The notes below the pieces were generated by a model. It was not told the DNA's origin. It made no database searches and saw only the letters and a program-made list of their open reading frames with translations. Shown piece after piece: positions 1 to 10,700 of a stretch of 64,000 bases of DNA. This DNA comes from Streptomyces sp. MUM 178J. Its GTDB lineage: Bacteria; Actinomycetota; Actinomycetes; Streptomycetales; Streptomycetaceae. Made by a program: the position numbers and the translations under genes. Position 1 is the first letter of the stretch. Each line of letters begins with the position of its first letter. The stretch is from contig NZ_JADWYQ010000034.1 of the NCBI RefSeq assembly GCF_022414575.1, positions 14,543-78,542 on the forward strand, in the 5' to 3' direction.

Positions 1-1368
1 CTGATCCTCTTCATCCTGTGCGCAGCGCAGTTCATGGTCGCCCTGGACTTCTCCGTACTGAACGTCGCACTGCCGGTCCTCGGCAAGGACCTCGGGCTGA
101 GCCCGTCCGCGCTCCAGTGGGCGGTCACCGCCTTCGCGCTGCCCTCCGGCGGCTTCCTGCTGCTGTTCGGGCGGATCGCCGACCTGTACGGGCGGCGCAG
201 ACTGTTCCTCACCGGGCTGGCCGTGTTCGCGGCGGCCTCCGTCCTCGCCGCCCTGGCCTGGGACCCGGCGTCCTTTCTGACGGGGCGGGCGCTGCAGGGG
301 CTGGGTGCGGCGGTCATCGTGCCCACCGGCATGTCACTGCTGACCACGACGTTCCCCGAGGGCCCGCGGCGCGACCGGGCGCTGGGCATCAGCGGCACGC
401 TGCTGTCACTTGGCTTCACCGTCGGCATGGTTCTGGGCGGGGTGATGACCGACACCCTGGGCTGGCGCTCGACGATGGGGCTGCTCGCCGTCTGCAGCCT
501 GATCGTGCTGCCCTTCGCGCCCGGGCTGCTGCCGGAGTCGCGGACGCCGGACCGGCCGAGGCTCGACGTGCCCGGCGCGGTCACCGTCACCGGCGGCCTG
601 CTGTCGCTGATCTACGCCCTGTCGACGGCGGCCGAGCACGGCTTCGGCGGCCTGGACGTCCGGCTCACGCTGGTCGCGGGCATCGCGCTGCTGGCCGCCT
701 TCGGCGTCGTCGAGTCCCGCAGTGAGGCGCCGCTGGTGTCGCTGCCGATGCTGCGTCGGCGGACGGTGGCCTTCGGGAACCTGGGCGGGCTGATCACCTT
801 CTCGATGATGAGCACGGTGGTGTTCGTGCTCACGCTGTACCTCCAGGAGACCCTGGGACTCAGCGCGTTCCGGACCGGGCTGGTCTTCGGGGTGCAGGGG
901 CTGGCCTCGGTGGTCGCGGGTTCACTGGCGCCCCGGGTGATCGGGCACTTCGGCGCCAGGCGCACCCTGGTCGGCTCGCTGCTGGGGCAGGGGCTCTTCG
1001 GCGCCGTGCTGCTCAGCATCGGCGGTCAGTCGGGCGCCCTGGTGGCGACGGTCGCGGTCTCGCTGGCGAGCATGTGTCATCTGGGCGCGATCATCTCGTA
1101 CGGCCTGACGGTCACGTCCGGGGTGCCCGACGAGCAGCAGGGGCTGGCGACGGGCCTGGTCACCACCACCCAGCAGGTCGGCATCACGATCGGCATCCCG
1201 ATGCTGGGGGTCCTGGCCACGACGCACGGCGGCTCGCTGTACGAGGGGGTGCGCACCGTCCTCGCCGTGGACGCGGCGATCGTCGTGGCCGCGGCGCTGC
1301 TGGTCGCGGCCGGACTGCGGTCCCGGCGGTCCCGATCCCGGCGTTCCGGCGGCCGAACCGCCGTGTGA
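1..1368 (+). CDS. MFS drug-resistance transporter, DHA2 type (5' truncated by window edge)
   Basis: The frame is open from base 1, so the true start lies upstream; the first ATG inside the window is at 34. About 455 residues are visible as alternating hydrophobic helices, consistent with most of a 14-helix DHA2 proton-driven exporter (EmrB/QacA group). The RIADLYGRRRLF stretch (first visible 70 residues) is the family's helix 2-3 loop signature, and helix 4 carries LTGRALQGLGAAVIVPT. The C-terminus is a basic Arg/Ser-rich tail. Substrate cannot be read from sequence; small-molecule or antibiotic efflux is the family norm. It converges with the leftward gene that ends at 1385, only 16 bp away. 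No regulator is visible in the window. Confidence 0.9.
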   Translation: MILFILCAAQFMVALDFSVLNVALPVLGKDLGLSPSALQWAVTAFALPSGGFLLLFGRIADLYGRRRLFLTGLAVFAAASVLAALAWDPASFLTGRALQGLGAAVIVPTGMSLLTTTFPEGPRRDRALGISGTLLSLGFTVGMVLGGVMTDTLGWRSTMGLLAVCSLIVLPFAPGLLPESRTPDRPRLDVPGAVTVTGGLLSLIYALSTAAEHGFGGLDVRLTLVAGIALLAAFGVVESRSEAPLVSLPMLRRRTVAFGNLGGLITFSMMSTVVFVLTLYLQETLGLSAFRTGLVFGVQGLASVVAGSLAPRVIGHFGARRTLVGSLLGQGLFGAVLLSIGGQSGALVATVAVSLASMCHLGAIISYGLTVTSGVPDEQQGLATGLVTTTQQVGITIGIPMLGVLATTHGGSLYEGVRTVLAVDAAIVVAAALLVAAGLRSRRSRSRRSGGRTAV

Positions 1369-1384
1369 CGCCGTACGGCGGCGT

Positions 1385-1741
1385 TCAGGGGCGGTCGAGG
1401 CGGAGGCGCTGCGCCCTGGGGAGGTTGGCGACCACCAGGTCGTAGGAGTCCTCGATCAGCTCCCGGACGAACCGCTCCGGGAGCTGATCGACGGTCACCG
1501 TGTTCCAGTGGCGCTTGTTCATGTGGTAGCCGGCGACGATCGCCGGGCCGTGTTCGGCGCGTAGCTGGACCGCGAGGTCCGGGTCGCATTTGAGGTTGAC
1601 CGAGAGCGGCCGGGCGTCCAGGGCGCTGAGCGCGAACATCTTCCCGCCCACCTTGAACACCGAGGTCTCGGGCGTGAAGGGGAAGTCCTCCACCGCGCCG
1701 TTGAACTCCAGGCAGAAGGCTCTCAGCTCCTCCGCGTTCAC
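1385..1741 (-). CDS. MmcQ/YjbR family protein
   Basis: 118 residues, the usual length of the MmcQ/YjbR family (CyaY-like fold, sometimes called DNA-binding; molecular role unsettled). Recognisable features are the N-terminal alpha helix with LRAFCLEFNGAVEDFPF, the ALDARPLSVNLKCDPDLA strand region, and the conserved HWNTVTVD segment near residue 80. The GTG start at 1741 overlaps the TGA stop of the upstream CBS-domain gene (GTGA, 4 nt). The two are therefore probably translationally coupled, making this the last gene of the leftward phoH-ybeY-CBS operon. Family call is firm; function is unknown. Confidence 0.85.
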   Translation of the reverse strand: MNAEELRAFCLEFNGAVEDFPFTPETSVFKVGGKMFALSALDARPLSVNLKCDPDLAVQLRAEHGPAIVAGYHMNKRHWNTVTVDQLPERFVRELIEDSYDLVVANLPRAQRLRLDRP

Positions 1742-3060
1742 TGTCCCGCTCCTCCTCTGCGGCCGTCCCCGCCGACTGCCGGCGGCTCCTGGCCGACGGG
1801 TTCGGCGAGCACCGTGACGATCTTGTTGCGACGGCCGGCGGGGGACTCGGCGGTCAGCCGCAGCGCCCGCCCGTCCGACAGGTCCACCACGGCGGACGCG
1901 CCAGCGATGGGGACCCGGCCCAGCGCCTTGGCGAGCAGCCCGCCGACCGTCTCCACGTCCTCGTCGTCGAACGCGTCGAGGCCGTAGAGCTCGCCGAGAT
2001 CGCCCAGGTCGAGGCGGGCGGTGACACGGAAGCGCCTGCCGCCGAGTTCCTCGACCGGCGGCAGCTCCCGGTCGTACTCGTCGGTGATCTCACCGACGAT
2101 CTCCTCGAGGATGTCCTCGATGGTGACGATGCCGGCGGTGCCGCCGTACTCGTCGATGACGACGGCCACGTGGTTGCGCTTCTGCTGCATCTCGCGCAGC
2201 AGGTCGCCGGCGTTCTTGGTGTCGGGCACGAAGACGGCGGGCCGCATCGCGGTGGAGACCAGATCGGCCTCCGCCTCGCGGTTGATGTGCGTCTTGCGCA
2301 CCAGATCCTTGAGGTAGACGATGCCGACGACGTCGTCCTCGTTCTCCCCGGTGACGGGGATGCGGGAGAAACCGGAGCGGAGCGCCAGCGTCAGAGCTTG
2401 GCGCACGGTCTTGAAGCGCTCGATGGAGATGATGTCGGTGCGCGGCACCATCACCTCTCGCACCAGGGTGTCGCCCAGTTCGAAGACGGAGTGCACCATG
2501 CGGCGCTCCTCGTCCTCGATGAGCTGCTCCTGTTCGGCGAGGTCGACCATCGCCCGCAGCTCGGCCTCGCTGGCGAACGGGCCCTTGCGGAAGCCTTTTC
2601 CTGGGGTGAGGGCGTTGCCGATGAGGATCAGCAGCTGAGGGACCGGGCCCATGATCCGGGCGAGCGGCAGCAGGACGTACGCGGAGGCGGTGGCCGTGTT
2701 CAGCGGGTGCTGGCGGCCGATGGTGCGCGGTGAGACGCCGACGGCGACGTAGGACACCAGGACCATCACGGCGATCGCGACCAGCAGCGCCGCCCAGGTC
2801 TCGGCGAACTCCTCAAGGCAGACGTAGGTGACCAGCACCCCGGCCGCCATCTCGCAGGCGACCCGCACCAGCAGGGCGACATTGAGATAGCGCGTGGGGT
2901 CGGCGGCGACCTGGGCCAGCCTGGCCGCGCCGCGCCGCCCGGAGCGGACGGCCTCGGCGGCGCGGAAGCTGGAGACCCGGGCGATGCCCGCTTCGGCGCA
3001 GGCGGCCAGCCAGGCGACGACGACCAGCAGGACGGCGCCGAAGATCAGTTGACCGGTCAT
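1738..3060 (-). CDS. CNNM/CBS-domain membrane protein (HlyC/CorC family)
   Basis: 440 residues. The N-terminal ~150 residues form a CNNM (DUF21) membrane domain: an amphipathic start ([20 protein letters not shown]) and three further hydrophobic segments. Next come two CBS motifs (about residues 200-320, beginning [17 protein letters not shown] and ending [20 protein letters not shown]). A C-terminal CorC_HlyC domain (about 340-420) follows, with [19 protein letters not shown]. The family is linked to magnesium or other divalent cation efflux, though older annotations say hemolysin. The ATG at 3060 is chosen because it overlaps the TGA of ybeY (ATGA) and begins the first hydrophobic helix. 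Upstream sequence in the same frame is only the antisense-like shadow of ybeY. Confidence 0.9.
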   Translation of the reverse strand: MTGQLIFGAVLLVVVAWLAACAEAGIARVSSFRAAEAVRSGRRGAARLAQVAADPTRYLNVALLVRVACEMAAGVLVTYVCLEEFAETWAALLVAIAVMVLVSYVAVGVSPRTIGRQHPLNTATASAYVLLPLARIMGPVPQLLILIGNALTPGKGFRKGPFASEAELRAMVDLAEQEQLIEDEERRMVHSVFELGDTLVREVMVPRTDIISIERFKTVRQALTLALRSGFSRIPVTGENEDDVVGIVYLKDLVRKTHINREAEADLVSTAMRPAVFVPDTKNAGDLLREMQQKRNHVAVVIDEYGGTAGIVTIEDILEEIVGEITDEYDRELPPVEELGGRRFRVTARLDLGDLGELYGLDAFDDEDVETVGGLLAKALGRVPIAGASAVVDLSDGRALRLTAESPAGRRNKIVTVLAEPVGQEPPAVGGDGRRGGAGQ

Positions 3061-3554
3061 GACACGGTGGGCACCGGGGACGGGCCGGTCAGGCCCTTCT
3101 CCGCCCGCCAGCCGTCCACGATCGCGGCCTGCAGGCCGAACATCTCGGCCCGCTCGTCGGGCTCCTCGTGGTCGTAGCCGAGCAGATGCAGCACGCCGTG
3201 GACGGTCAGCAGCTGGAGCTCCTCGTCCATGGAGTGCTGGGTGGGGGCCTGCTCGCCCTGCCGCGCGGCGACCTCGGGGCAGAGCACGATGTCGCCGAGG
3301 AGCCCCTGCGGGGGCTCCTCGTCGTCCTTTGCCGGCGGGCGCAGCTCGTCCATCGGGAAGGACATGACATCGGTGGGACCGGGCAGATCCATCCACTGGA
3401 CGTGCAGCTGCTCCATGGCCTCGGCGTCCACGACGATCACAGAGAGCTCGGAGAGCGGGTGGATGCGCATCCGTGCGAGCCCATAGCGGGCGATCTCCAG
3501 GATCGCCCGCTCGTCGACCTCGGTGCCGGACTCGTTGTTGACGTCGATCGACAT
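3057..3554 (-). CDS. ybeY: endoribonuclease YbeY
   Basis: 165 residues. The zinc-binding signature [16 protein letters not shown] (about residues 118-134, H-x3-H-x5-H) identifies YbeY, the single-strand endoribonuclease involved in 16S rRNA 3'-end maturation and ribosome quality control. The conserved central stretch [17 protein letters not shown] is also present. The ATG at 3554 lies 12 nt after the phoH stop, and the gene ends in a 4-nt overlap with the CNNM/CBS gene. PhoH-YbeY-CBS protein is a conserved bacterial gene order, supporting a shared RNA-metabolism context for PhoH. Nothing unusual in length or motifs. Confidence 0.95.
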   Translation of the reverse strand: MSIDVNNESGTEVDERAILEIARYGLARMRIHPLSELSVIVVDAEAMEQLHVQWMDLPGPTDVMSFPMDELRPPAKDDEEPPQGLLGDIVLCPEVAARQGEQAPTQHSMDEELQLLTVHGVLHLLGYDHEEPDERAEMFGLQAAIVDGWRAEKGLTGPSPVPTVS

Positions 3555-3566
3555 GGTGCTGTGCGT

Positions 3567-4583
3567 CTACTTCCCGTGGGTCCCGTGCGACGTGCCGTTG
3601 CGGCTGTCGTACTCCTCGTACGCGTCGACGATACGGCCCACCAGCTTGTGCCGTACGACGTCGTGCGAGGTGAGCCGGGAGAAGTGGACGTCGTCCACGC
3701 CGTCGAGGATCTCCTGGACCTGGCGCAGCCCGGACTTGGTGCCGCCGGGCAGGTCGATCTGGGTGATGTCACCCGTGATCACGATCTTCGAGTCGAAGCC
3801 GAGCCTCGTCAGGAACATCTTCATCTGCTCGGGGTTCGTGTTCTGCGCCTCGTCCAGGATGATGAACGCGTCATTGAGCGTCCTGCCGCGCATATAGGCC
3901 AGGGGCGCGACCTCGATGGTGCCCGCGGCCATCAGCCGGGGGATGGAGTCGGGGTCGAGCATGTCGTGCAGCGCGTCGTACAGCGGGCGCAGATACGGGT
4001 CGATCTTCTCGTAGAGCGTGCCGGGCAGGAAGCCGAGCCGCTCGCCCGCCTCGACCGCGGGCCTGGTCAGGATGATCCGGTTGACCTGCTTGGACTGCAG
4101 GGCCTGGACCGCCTTGGCCATGGCGAGATAGGTCTTCCCGGTACCCGCGGGGCCGATGCCGAAGACGACGGTGTGCTTGTCGATGGCGTCGACATAGCGC
4201 TTCTGGTTGAGCGTCTTGGGGCGGATGGTGCGGCCGCGGCTGGAGAGGATGTTCTGGGTGAGGACCTCGGAAGGGGTCTCCACCGCTGCTCCCCCGGTCT
4301 CGTCCTTGAGCATGGCGATGGACCGTTCCACGGCGTCCTCCGTCATCGGCTGCCCGGTGCGGAGCACGAGCATCATCTCGTCGAACAGGCGCTGGATCAG
4401 TGCGACTTCCGTGGGGTCGCCCACCGCGCTGATCTCATTGCCCCGTACATGGATGTCGGCGTGTGGGAAGGCGTCCTCGATCACGCGAAGCAGCGCGTCG
4501 CCCGAGCCGAGCACGGTCACCATCGGATGCTTGGCGGGTACGGTGAAGTGGGCTCGTACCTGATCTGTGGGTGTCTGAGTCAT
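3567..4583 (-). CDS. PhoH-like ATPase
   Basis: 338 residues. There is an N-terminal KH-like RNA-binding region (about 20-100) followed by a PhoH ATPase core. The core has Walker [13 protein letters not shown] (about residue 150) and Walker [10 protein letters not shown] (about 245), with [14 protein letters not shown] (about 275) as a sensor. Family members are predicted RNA helicases or RNA-associated ATPases. The chosen start is the ATG at 4583 (MTQTPTDQV), which fits family N-termini. An ATG at 4607 is preceded by a perfect AGGAGGT but with no spacing, so it is less likely. This is the first gene of the leftward phoH-ybeY-CBS-yjbR cluster. The 235 bp upstream (4584-4818) has no gene and presumably holds the promoter. 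Confidence 0.9.
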   Translation of the reverse strand: MTQTPTDQVRAHFTVPAKHPMVTVLGSGDALLRVIEDAFPHADIHVRGNEISAVGDPTEVALIQRLFDEMMLVLRTGQPMTEDAVERSIAMLKDETGGAAVETPSEVLTQNILSSRGRTIRPKTLNQKRYVDAIDKHTVVFGIGPAGTGKTYLAMAKAVQALQSKQVNRIILTRPAVEAGERLGFLPGTLYEKIDPYLRPLYDALHDMLDPDSIPRLMAAGTIEVAPLAYMRGRTLNDAFIILDEAQNTNPEQMKMFLTRLGFDSKIVITGDITQIDLPGGTKSGLRQVQEILDGVDDVHFSRLTSHDVVRHKLVGRIVDAYEEYDSRNGTSHGTHGK

Positions 4584-4818
4584 GGGCCGGCTCTCTGGCC
4601 TGCGCATACCTCCTGTTGCAGGGTTCTCGCCTGTCGACAACCTCTGGAACTCCAAGCCTACGACGCCGCGCTGACAAGGCCGAGACCTTTTCCGCCCCCG
4701 GCGGCGGCGCATATGCCGGCGCCGCTGCGCTCGGACGGGCCGGTATGCGTCGACCGGTGTGCGCCGACCGCTACGCGCCGGCCCGAACGCTCAGGCCGGT
4801 GCGCTCGGACAGGTGCGC

Positions 4819-5970
4819 TCAGGCCGAGCGGCGGAAGCCGATGGTCGGGACCGCCCGGCGCAGCGGCCAGGGCCGGGTGGGGGCCGGGAGCAGTGCCTGC
4901 AGAAAGGCGTAGCGGCGCAGCGCGGCCGGGTCCTGGTCGGGGACGTCCTGGACATGGCTCCACCAGGCCGCGATCTCGGACCATCCGGGTGCGGAGAGTG
5001 ACCCGCCGAACTCCTGGACCGACAGGGCGGCGGTCAGCCCGGCGAAGGCGAGCCGGTCGGCGAGCGGCCAGCCCGCGAGGGTGCCGGTGACGAACCCGGC
5101 CACGAAGACGTCGCCCGCGCCGGTCGGATCCAGCGCCTCCACCGCGATGGCGGGGACCTGGGCGCACTCGCCGGTCGCGCCGTCCACGGCGTACGCGCCC
5201 TCGGAGCCGAGCGTGACCACGGCGACGGGGACCTGCTCGGTCAGGGCGTGCGCGGCCGCCAGAGGGCACTGGGTGCGGGTGTAGCGCATCGCCTCCTCCG
5301 CGTTGGGCAGGAACGCCTCGCAGTGTTCGAGGTCGGCGAGGTCGTCCGGGTCCCAGCGGCCGGTGTCGTCCCAGCCGACGTCTGCGAAGATCCGCGCCCC
5401 TTTGCGGGCGGCCTGGGCGATCCACTCGGCGCGCCCGGGGGCGAGCGAGGCGACCGCGGCGCGGGCGCGCGGCGGGCAGTCGGGGGCGGGCTCGGGGGGC
5501 GGGGCCTCATGGCCGTGGGAGACCATCGTGCGCTCCCCCTCGTACGCCATGGAGACGGTGACCGGGGAGTGCCAGCCGGGGACGGTGCGGGAGAGGGAGA
5601 GGTCGATGCCCTCGCCCTGCTCCAGGGCGTCCCAGCAGTACTCGCCGTAGTGGTCGTCGCCGAAGGCCGCGGCCAGCGAGGTGCGCAGTCCGAGGCGGGC
5701 GAGCGCGGTGGCCATGTTGGCGACGCCGCCGGGGCTGGAGCCCATGCCGCGCGCCCAGGACTCGGTGCCGCGCACGGGTGCGCTGTCCAGACCGGTGAAG
5801 ATGATGTCCAGGAAGACATTGCCGGTGAGGTACACGTCCCAGGCCGGGTCGTCGGGCGTCCGCAGGGCGGCCAGCGGGTCCAGGCAGCCTGGGCGCCCCA
5901 CGGGTGTCAGATGCCCCGTCCTCCTGGGATCCGCCCGGTCTCCCGGCTGCTCTCCGTGGTGAGTGGTCAC
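4819..5970 (-). CDS. PfkB family carbohydrate kinase
   Basis: 383 residues. The signature DPTGAGDVFVAGFVTG (about residue 275), with the catalytic Asp of the GAGD motif, marks the ribokinase/PfkB fold. The N-terminal part shows GMGSSPGGVANMATALARLG (about 75-95), the first PfkB signature. A GTG start at 5970 has GGAG 8 nt upstream. The N-terminal 40 residues, rich in polar residues, precede the fold and may be dispensable. Substrate (sugar or nucleoside) cannot be read. The gene stands alone between rnz and phoH, both on the same strand, with about 100 bp and 235 bp gaps, so co-transcription is possible but not shown. Confidence 0.88.
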   Translation of the reverse strand: MTTHHGEQPGDRADPRRTGHLTPVGRPGCLDPLAALRTPDDPAWDVYLTGNVFLDIIFTGLDSAPVRGTESWARGMGSSPGGVANMATALARLGLRTSLAAAFGDDHYGEYCWDALEQGEGIDLSLSRTVPGWHSPVTVSMAYEGERTMVSHGHEAPPPEPAPDCPPRARAAVASLAPGRAEWIAQAARKGARIFADVGWDDTGRWDPDDLADLEHCEAFLPNAEEAMRYTRTQCPLAAAHALTEQVPVAVVTLGSEGAYAVDGATGECAQVPAIAVEALDPTGAGDVFVAGFVTGTLAGWPLADRLAFAGLTAALSVQEFGGSLSAPGWSEIAAWWSHVQDVPDQDPAALRRYAFLQALLPAPTRPWPLRRAVPTIGFRRSA

Positions 5971-6078
5971 CGTACGCGCTCCAGAAACGTGGTGCAGATC
6001 AGGCCAGTGTGCCCGATCGGGGCCCCTGCGGTCCTGTGATGTCCCGGATGCGCGGCACGGGCGGCCGGCGGGGCGGCC

Positions 6079-6984
6079 TCAGACCCGCTTGGGCACGGGG
6101 ATGCGCGTCAGATCCCTCGCCACGGTCAGCTCGCCGTCGAACCCCGCGGCGCGGGCCTGGCTGGCGAACTCCTCGGGGTCGCTGTAGCGCTGTGAGAAGT
6201 GGGTGAGCACGAGATGGCGCACGCGTGCGTCCCGGGCGGCAGCGGCGGCCTGTCCGGCTGTCAGATGGCCGTGCTCCGCGGCCAGTCGCACATCCTCGTC
6301 GAGGAACGTCGACTCGATGACGAGCATGTCGCAGCCCTCCGCGAGGGCGTGGACGCCGTCGCACAGCCGGGTGTCCATGACGAAGGCGAACCGCTGGCCC
6401 CTGCGGACCTCGCTGACGTCGTCCAGGGTGACGCCCCGCAGCTCCCCTTCACGCTGGAGCCGTCCCACCTCCGGGCCCGCGATGCCGTGCTCCGCGAGCC
6501 TCTCGGGAAGCATCCGGCGGCCGTCGGGCTCGACGAGCTTGTACCCGTACGACTCCACGGGGTGGGAGAGCCTGCGCGCCTCGAGGCTGTACGGGGCGGT
6601 GGCGACGAGCACCCCGTCGGCGGCGACGGGGGCCTGGCTCAGCCGCACGGTCTCGCGGTAGGCGGTGGCGTACCGCAGCCGGTCGAAGAAGCGCTGTCCG
6701 CTCGCCGGGTAGTGGGCGGCGACCTCGTGGGGGACGCGGTCGAGGTTGATGCGCTGGATGACGCCGGCGAGGCCGAGGGAGTGGTCGCCGTGGAAGTGCG
6801 TGACGCAGATCCGGTTGATGTCGTGCGCGGCGACCCCGGCCCGCAGCATCTGGCGCTGAGTGCCCTCGCCGGGGTCGAAGAGGATGCCTTCGCCGTCCCA
6901 GCGGAGCAGATAGCCGTTGTGGTTGCGGTGGCGGGTGGGCACCTGGCTGGCGGTGCCCAGGACGACCAGTTCTCGTACGGACAA
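6079..6984 (-). CDS. rnz: ribonuclease Z (tRNA 3' endonuclease)
   Basis: 301 residues. The metallo-beta-lactamase motif [13 protein letters not shown] (about residue 60) supplies the zinc ligands, and HFSQRY near residue 265 matches the tRNase Z family C-terminal histidine motif. N-terminal [19 protein letters not shown] is also typical. RNase Z removes 3' trailers from tRNA precursors. That is relevant here because the two tRNA-Ala genes in this window do not encode CCA. I choose the TTG at 6984 as start (M-S-V-R-E-L-V), because no ATG or GTG lies at the proper N-terminus and the family begins there. Upstream open sequence is shadow of the HIT gene. Confidence 0.93.
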   Translation of the reverse strand: MSVRELVVLGTASQVPTRHRNHNGYLLRWDGEGILFDPGEGTQRQMLRAGVAAHDINRICVTHFHGDHSLGLAGVIQRINLDRVPHEVAAHYPASGQRFFDRLRYATAYRETVRLSQAPVAADGVLVATAPYSLEARRLSHPVESYGYKLVEPDGRRMLPERLAEHGIAGPEVGRLQREGELRGVTLDDVSEVRRGQRFAFVMDTRLCDGVHALAEGCDMLVIESTFLDEDVRLAAEHGHLTAGQAAAAARDARVRHLVLTHFSQRYSDPEEFASQARAAGFDGELTVARDLTRIPVPKRV

Positions 6985-7042
6985 TGCGGGTGATCTCGTC
7001 TTTCCGTGGTCCGTTGTCCGGGGTCCGGCTTCCGATGGTCCG

Positions 7043-7402
7043 TTACCCGGGGGGCCATTCGAGGCCCCGGCCGCCGAGGAGGTGGGCGTGCGCGTGGAAC
7101 ACGGTCTGGCCCGCGCCGCTGCCGGTGTTGAAGACGATCCGGTAGCCGACGCCGTCGACCTTCTCCTCCGCGGCCACCTCGCCGGCCTCACGCAGCAGGT
7201 CGGCGGCGAGCTGCGGCGCGGCGGAGGCGAGAGACGCGGCGTCGGCGTAATGCGCCTTGGGGATGACGAGGATGTGGGTGGGGGCCTGCGGGTTGATGTC
7301 GCGGAAGGCGACGATCGTCTCGGTGTCCTTGACGATGGTGGCGGGCACCTCCCCCGCGACGATCTTGCAGAACAGGCAGTCCGCCTGCGGCTCTCCCGCC
7401 AT
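7043..7402 (-). CDS. HIT (histidine triad) family protein
   Basis: 119 residues. Near the C-terminus HAHAHLLGG is the H-x-H-x-H histidine triad, whose central His is the nucleophile that attacks nucleotide phosphoramidate bonds. The N-terminal [13 protein letters not shown] is typical of HINT-type proteins. Members are nucleoside phosphoramidase/AMP-lysine hydrolases. The ATG at 7402 is preceded by GAGGAGGA, a strong ribosome site about 7 nt upstream. It is followed after 58 bp by rnz on the same strand. Its upstream neighbour, the tricorn protease, is separated by a 379-bp non-coding stretch, so this gene probably has its own promoter. Confidence 0.93.
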   Translation of the reverse strand: MAGEPQADCLFCKIVAGEVPATIVKDTETIVAFRDINPQAPTHILVIPKAHYADAASLASAAPQLAADLLREAGEVAAEEKVDGVGYRIVFNTGSGAGQTVFHAHAHLLGGRGLEWPPG

Positions 7403-7781
7403 GGTCGGGGTCCTCCTCGCGTAGGTCTTCGGCACATGCGGTCTGTGGCACGTGCATCGTATCGGGCGGCGGTCGGCGGTCTGCGCCGTGCCGTTTCCGG
7501 CCGCTCCGCGGCCCAGTGGTGCACCTTCGTCTCCGCACCGGCACCGACGCCGGCTTCGGTGCTCCCCTCCAGTGGCCACAGGCCGCTCTGCGGCCCAGGT
7601 GCAGACCGGTTGCCCGCACGGCACAACGCCGAGGCTGCGGCAGGGAAACGCCGCTGCGGGACCCGGAGACAAGTTCTGCGGGGAGGTGGCGACGCGAAGC
7701 TGCCGCCGTACGGGCGCGGGCCAGAAGCCCCGTGTATCGCCTCCCCTGGAGGGGTGGGGGCCGAAGCCCCAGGGGTCACGG
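7403..7781. other. 379-bp intergenic region without a supportable gene
   Basis: No open frame here has a convincing start and codon pattern. It holds the presumed promoter and ribosome site of the HIT gene at its left end, and a GC-rich hairpin (7755-7771) just behind the tricorn protease stop codon. Short GC-rich inverted segments are frequent. The phrase GAAACGCCG with adjacent CTGCGG-type runs (about 7645-7665) recalls the non-coding region 23981-24299. Such low-information intergenic repeats are common in streptomycete chromosomes. Confidence 0.5.
7755..7771 (-). terminator. tetraloop hairpin behind tricorn protease
   Basis: On the minus strand the sequence reads TGGGGC-TTCG-GCCCCCA: a stable stem closed by a UUCG tetraloop, starting 11 nt after the tricorn stop codon at 7782. 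It is nested within a longer CCCCTGG/CCAGGGG pairing. There is no U-tract, as is usual for streptomycete terminators. Confidence 0.5.
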
Positions 7782-10700
7782 CTACGGCAGAGGCGGGAGC
7801 TCCGGCGGGGTCTTGGACGGGTGGTCGGCGAGGGCCGCGAGGGCCATGCGGACGGCCTCGTCCAACTGGGGGTCGCGGCCCGCCGCGTAGTCCTGCGGGG
7901 CGGTGACGACCTCGACGTCCGGGTCGACGCCGTGGTTCTCCACGCCCCACCCGTAACCCTCCAGCCAGAAGGCGTACTTGGGCTGGGTGACCAGCGTGCC
8001 GTCCACCAGGCTGTAGCGGCTGTCGATGCCGATGACACCGCCCCAGGTGCGCACCCCGACGACGGGGCCGATGCCGAGCGCCTTGATCGCCGCGTTGACG
8101 ATGTCGCCGTCGGAGCCGGAGAACTCGTTGGCGACGGCCACGACGGGCCCGCGCGGCGCGTCCTGTGGATAGCTGAAGGGACGCATGCCGCGCGGCGCGT
8201 CCCAGCCGACCACACGGCGGGCGAGCTTCTCGACGACGAGCTGGGAGGTGTGGCCGCCGCGGTTCTCCCGCACGTCGACGATCAGCCCCTCCCGCGCGAC
8301 CTCGACCCGCAGGTCGCGGTGGATCTGCGCCCACCCGGGAGCCTGCATGTCCGGCACGTGCAGATAGCCGAGCCGGCCGCCGGACTTCTCGTGCACATAG
8401 GCCCGACGGTCGGCCACCCAGGCGTGGTACCGGAGCGGTTCCTCGTCGGCGAGCGGCACCACGACGGCGTGCCGCAGTTCGCCGCCGTCGGCCGGGGAGA
8501 GGGTGAGCTCCACCGGTTTGCCCGCGGAGCCGACGAGCAGCGGCCCAGGCCCGGCGGTGCGGTCGACCGGAACGCCGTCCACCGCGACGATCGCGTCCCC
8601 CGTCCGCACGGCGACGCCCGGCGCGGCGAGGGGCGAGTGCGCGTGCGGGTCGGACGTCTCGGACGGCAGGACCCGGTCAACGCGCCAGAGCCCGTCCTCC
8701 CCGCGGGAGACGTCCGCGCCGAGGAGACCCTGTCTGCCGGTTCTGTCCCCGCCCCACACACGCGGGGTGACATACGCGTGGGAGGTGCCCAGTTCGCCCT
8801 GCACCTCCCACAGGACGTCGATCAGGTCATCGTGGGTGGCGATGCGCCCCAGGAGGGGCCGGTAGCGGGCCAGTACGCCGTCCCAGTCGACCCCGCCCAG
8901 GTCGGCGCGCCAGAAGTTGTCTCGCATCAGCCGTCCGGCCTCGTCGTACATCTGCCGCCATTCGGCGGGCGGGTCGACCGTGCCGCGCACCCTGGCCAGA
9001 TCGACGGTGACGTGCGTGTCTCCGTCCTCCTCGCGTGCGGCCCTGCGGTCGCTGGGGACGACCTTGAGCTTGCCGTCAGTGTGCAGCAGCACCCGTCTGC
9101 CGTCGCCGCTGACGTGGAAGTGCGAGGCGTCGGAGGCCAGTTCCTCGACGTCCCGCCTGACGAGGTCGTACCGCTCCAGCACGGTGTCCGGCCCCGGGTC
9201 GTCGGGGGTGGCGCGGGTCGCGCCGAGGACTCCGCGCAGCGGGTGGCGCAGCCACAGCAGCCCGTCCTTGGCGGCGCGCAGGGTCGAATAGCGGGCGGCT
9301 TCGACGGGGAACGGCACGATGCGGTCGGCGAGTTGGTCGAGGTCGATGCGGGTGACGGCGGGCGCGGAGGCGGCGGCGCGGGCTTCGCCGTCGTCCGGCC
9401 CGTCGCCTCGGCCCGCTCCCGCCTCCGGAACGTCGGCGTTCGCCGCTGCCTTCGCCGTTGTCGCTGCTTTGTCGGGGGCGTCGCCGTCGAAGGCGCGGCC
9501 GTGCCTTTGCGGCCCGAACGGGGAGGGGGTGGCCGCGGCCAGCGTGATCAGGTGCGGGCGGCAGCCGCCGACGAAGGCGAGGTCGAAGACGTGTGTGTCG
9601 TAGACGGGGTCGAAGGCCCGTTCCGACAGGAAGGCGAGGTGCTTGCCGTCGAGGGTGAAGGCCGGCTGGAAGTCGGCGAAGCGCAGTGGCGTCGCCTGGC
9701 AGACGCTCAGATCCGCGGTGTTGGCGAGTTTGATCTGGCGCAGCGGGGACGGCCCGGGGTGCGACCAGGCCAGCCAGGCGGAGTCCGGTGAGAACGCCAG
9801 CCCGTTGGCCTCCCCGTGCTCGCTGCGGTCGACTTCGCGCAGCTCGCCCGTCTCGCGCTCCACGAGCAGCACACGACCGTCGTGGGAGGCGACGGCGGCG
9901 TGGCGGCCGTCGGGCGACACGGCCAGGCTCAGTACGCGGCCGAGGCGGCCCGCCGCGAGTCTCCGCGGCGTCGCACCGGGCGCCACGCCGGTCGCCGGGG
10001 CGAATTCGAGGGCGTCCTCGCCCTCGGCGTCGGTCACCCAGACGACGTGCTCGTCGCCGCCCGCCCGGAAGGTGCGCGGCAGTCTGCCCCGTACGCCGGG
10101 CCGGGCGGCGAGCGCCCGCGCCGGGCCCTCGCGGTGGGTGACCCAGTGGATGCCGCCGCGGATCTCCACGGCGCTGCCCCGGCCGGTGTGGTCGGGGACG
10201 GCCGCGCCGACGTGGTGCTCCGCGCGGATGGGCCGGGGACGCAGATCGGTGCGCTGGCCGCCGAGCCGGACGGCGATCCGGGACGGCTCGGCACCGGGGC
10301 CGTCGGAGCCGTCGACGTCGTCGGAGGCGTCGAGACCGTCGAGCAGCCACAGTTCACCGGCCGCGCAGTACACGACGCGGCGGCCGTCCGCGGCGGCATG
10401 ACGGGCGTAGTGGCCGCCCAGAGGGGTGTGGCGGCGCAGCTGCGATGCGTCGGGCAGTGAGGAGTACAGGGCTCCGACGCCTTCGTGGTCGGAGAGGAAG
10501 GCGATGCGGTCGCCGGCCCAGAGGGGGTACTCGATGTTGCCGTCGAGCTGCTCGTGTACGCGCGCGTACGTCATGTCTTCATCGCCGTCCGGCGGTTGCT
10601 GCAGCCAGAGTTTGCCGGCGGTTCCGCCCCGGTAGCGCTTCCAGTAGGCGGCCTCCCGGCCCATCGTGACCGACAGCAGCAGCGTCCGCGGCCCGTACGC

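Noticed and set aside
3168..5090. A 640-codon rightward frame over ybeY, phoH and part of the PfkB gene
   Set aside because: It covers three well-supported leftward genes and reads as low-complexity antisense sequence.
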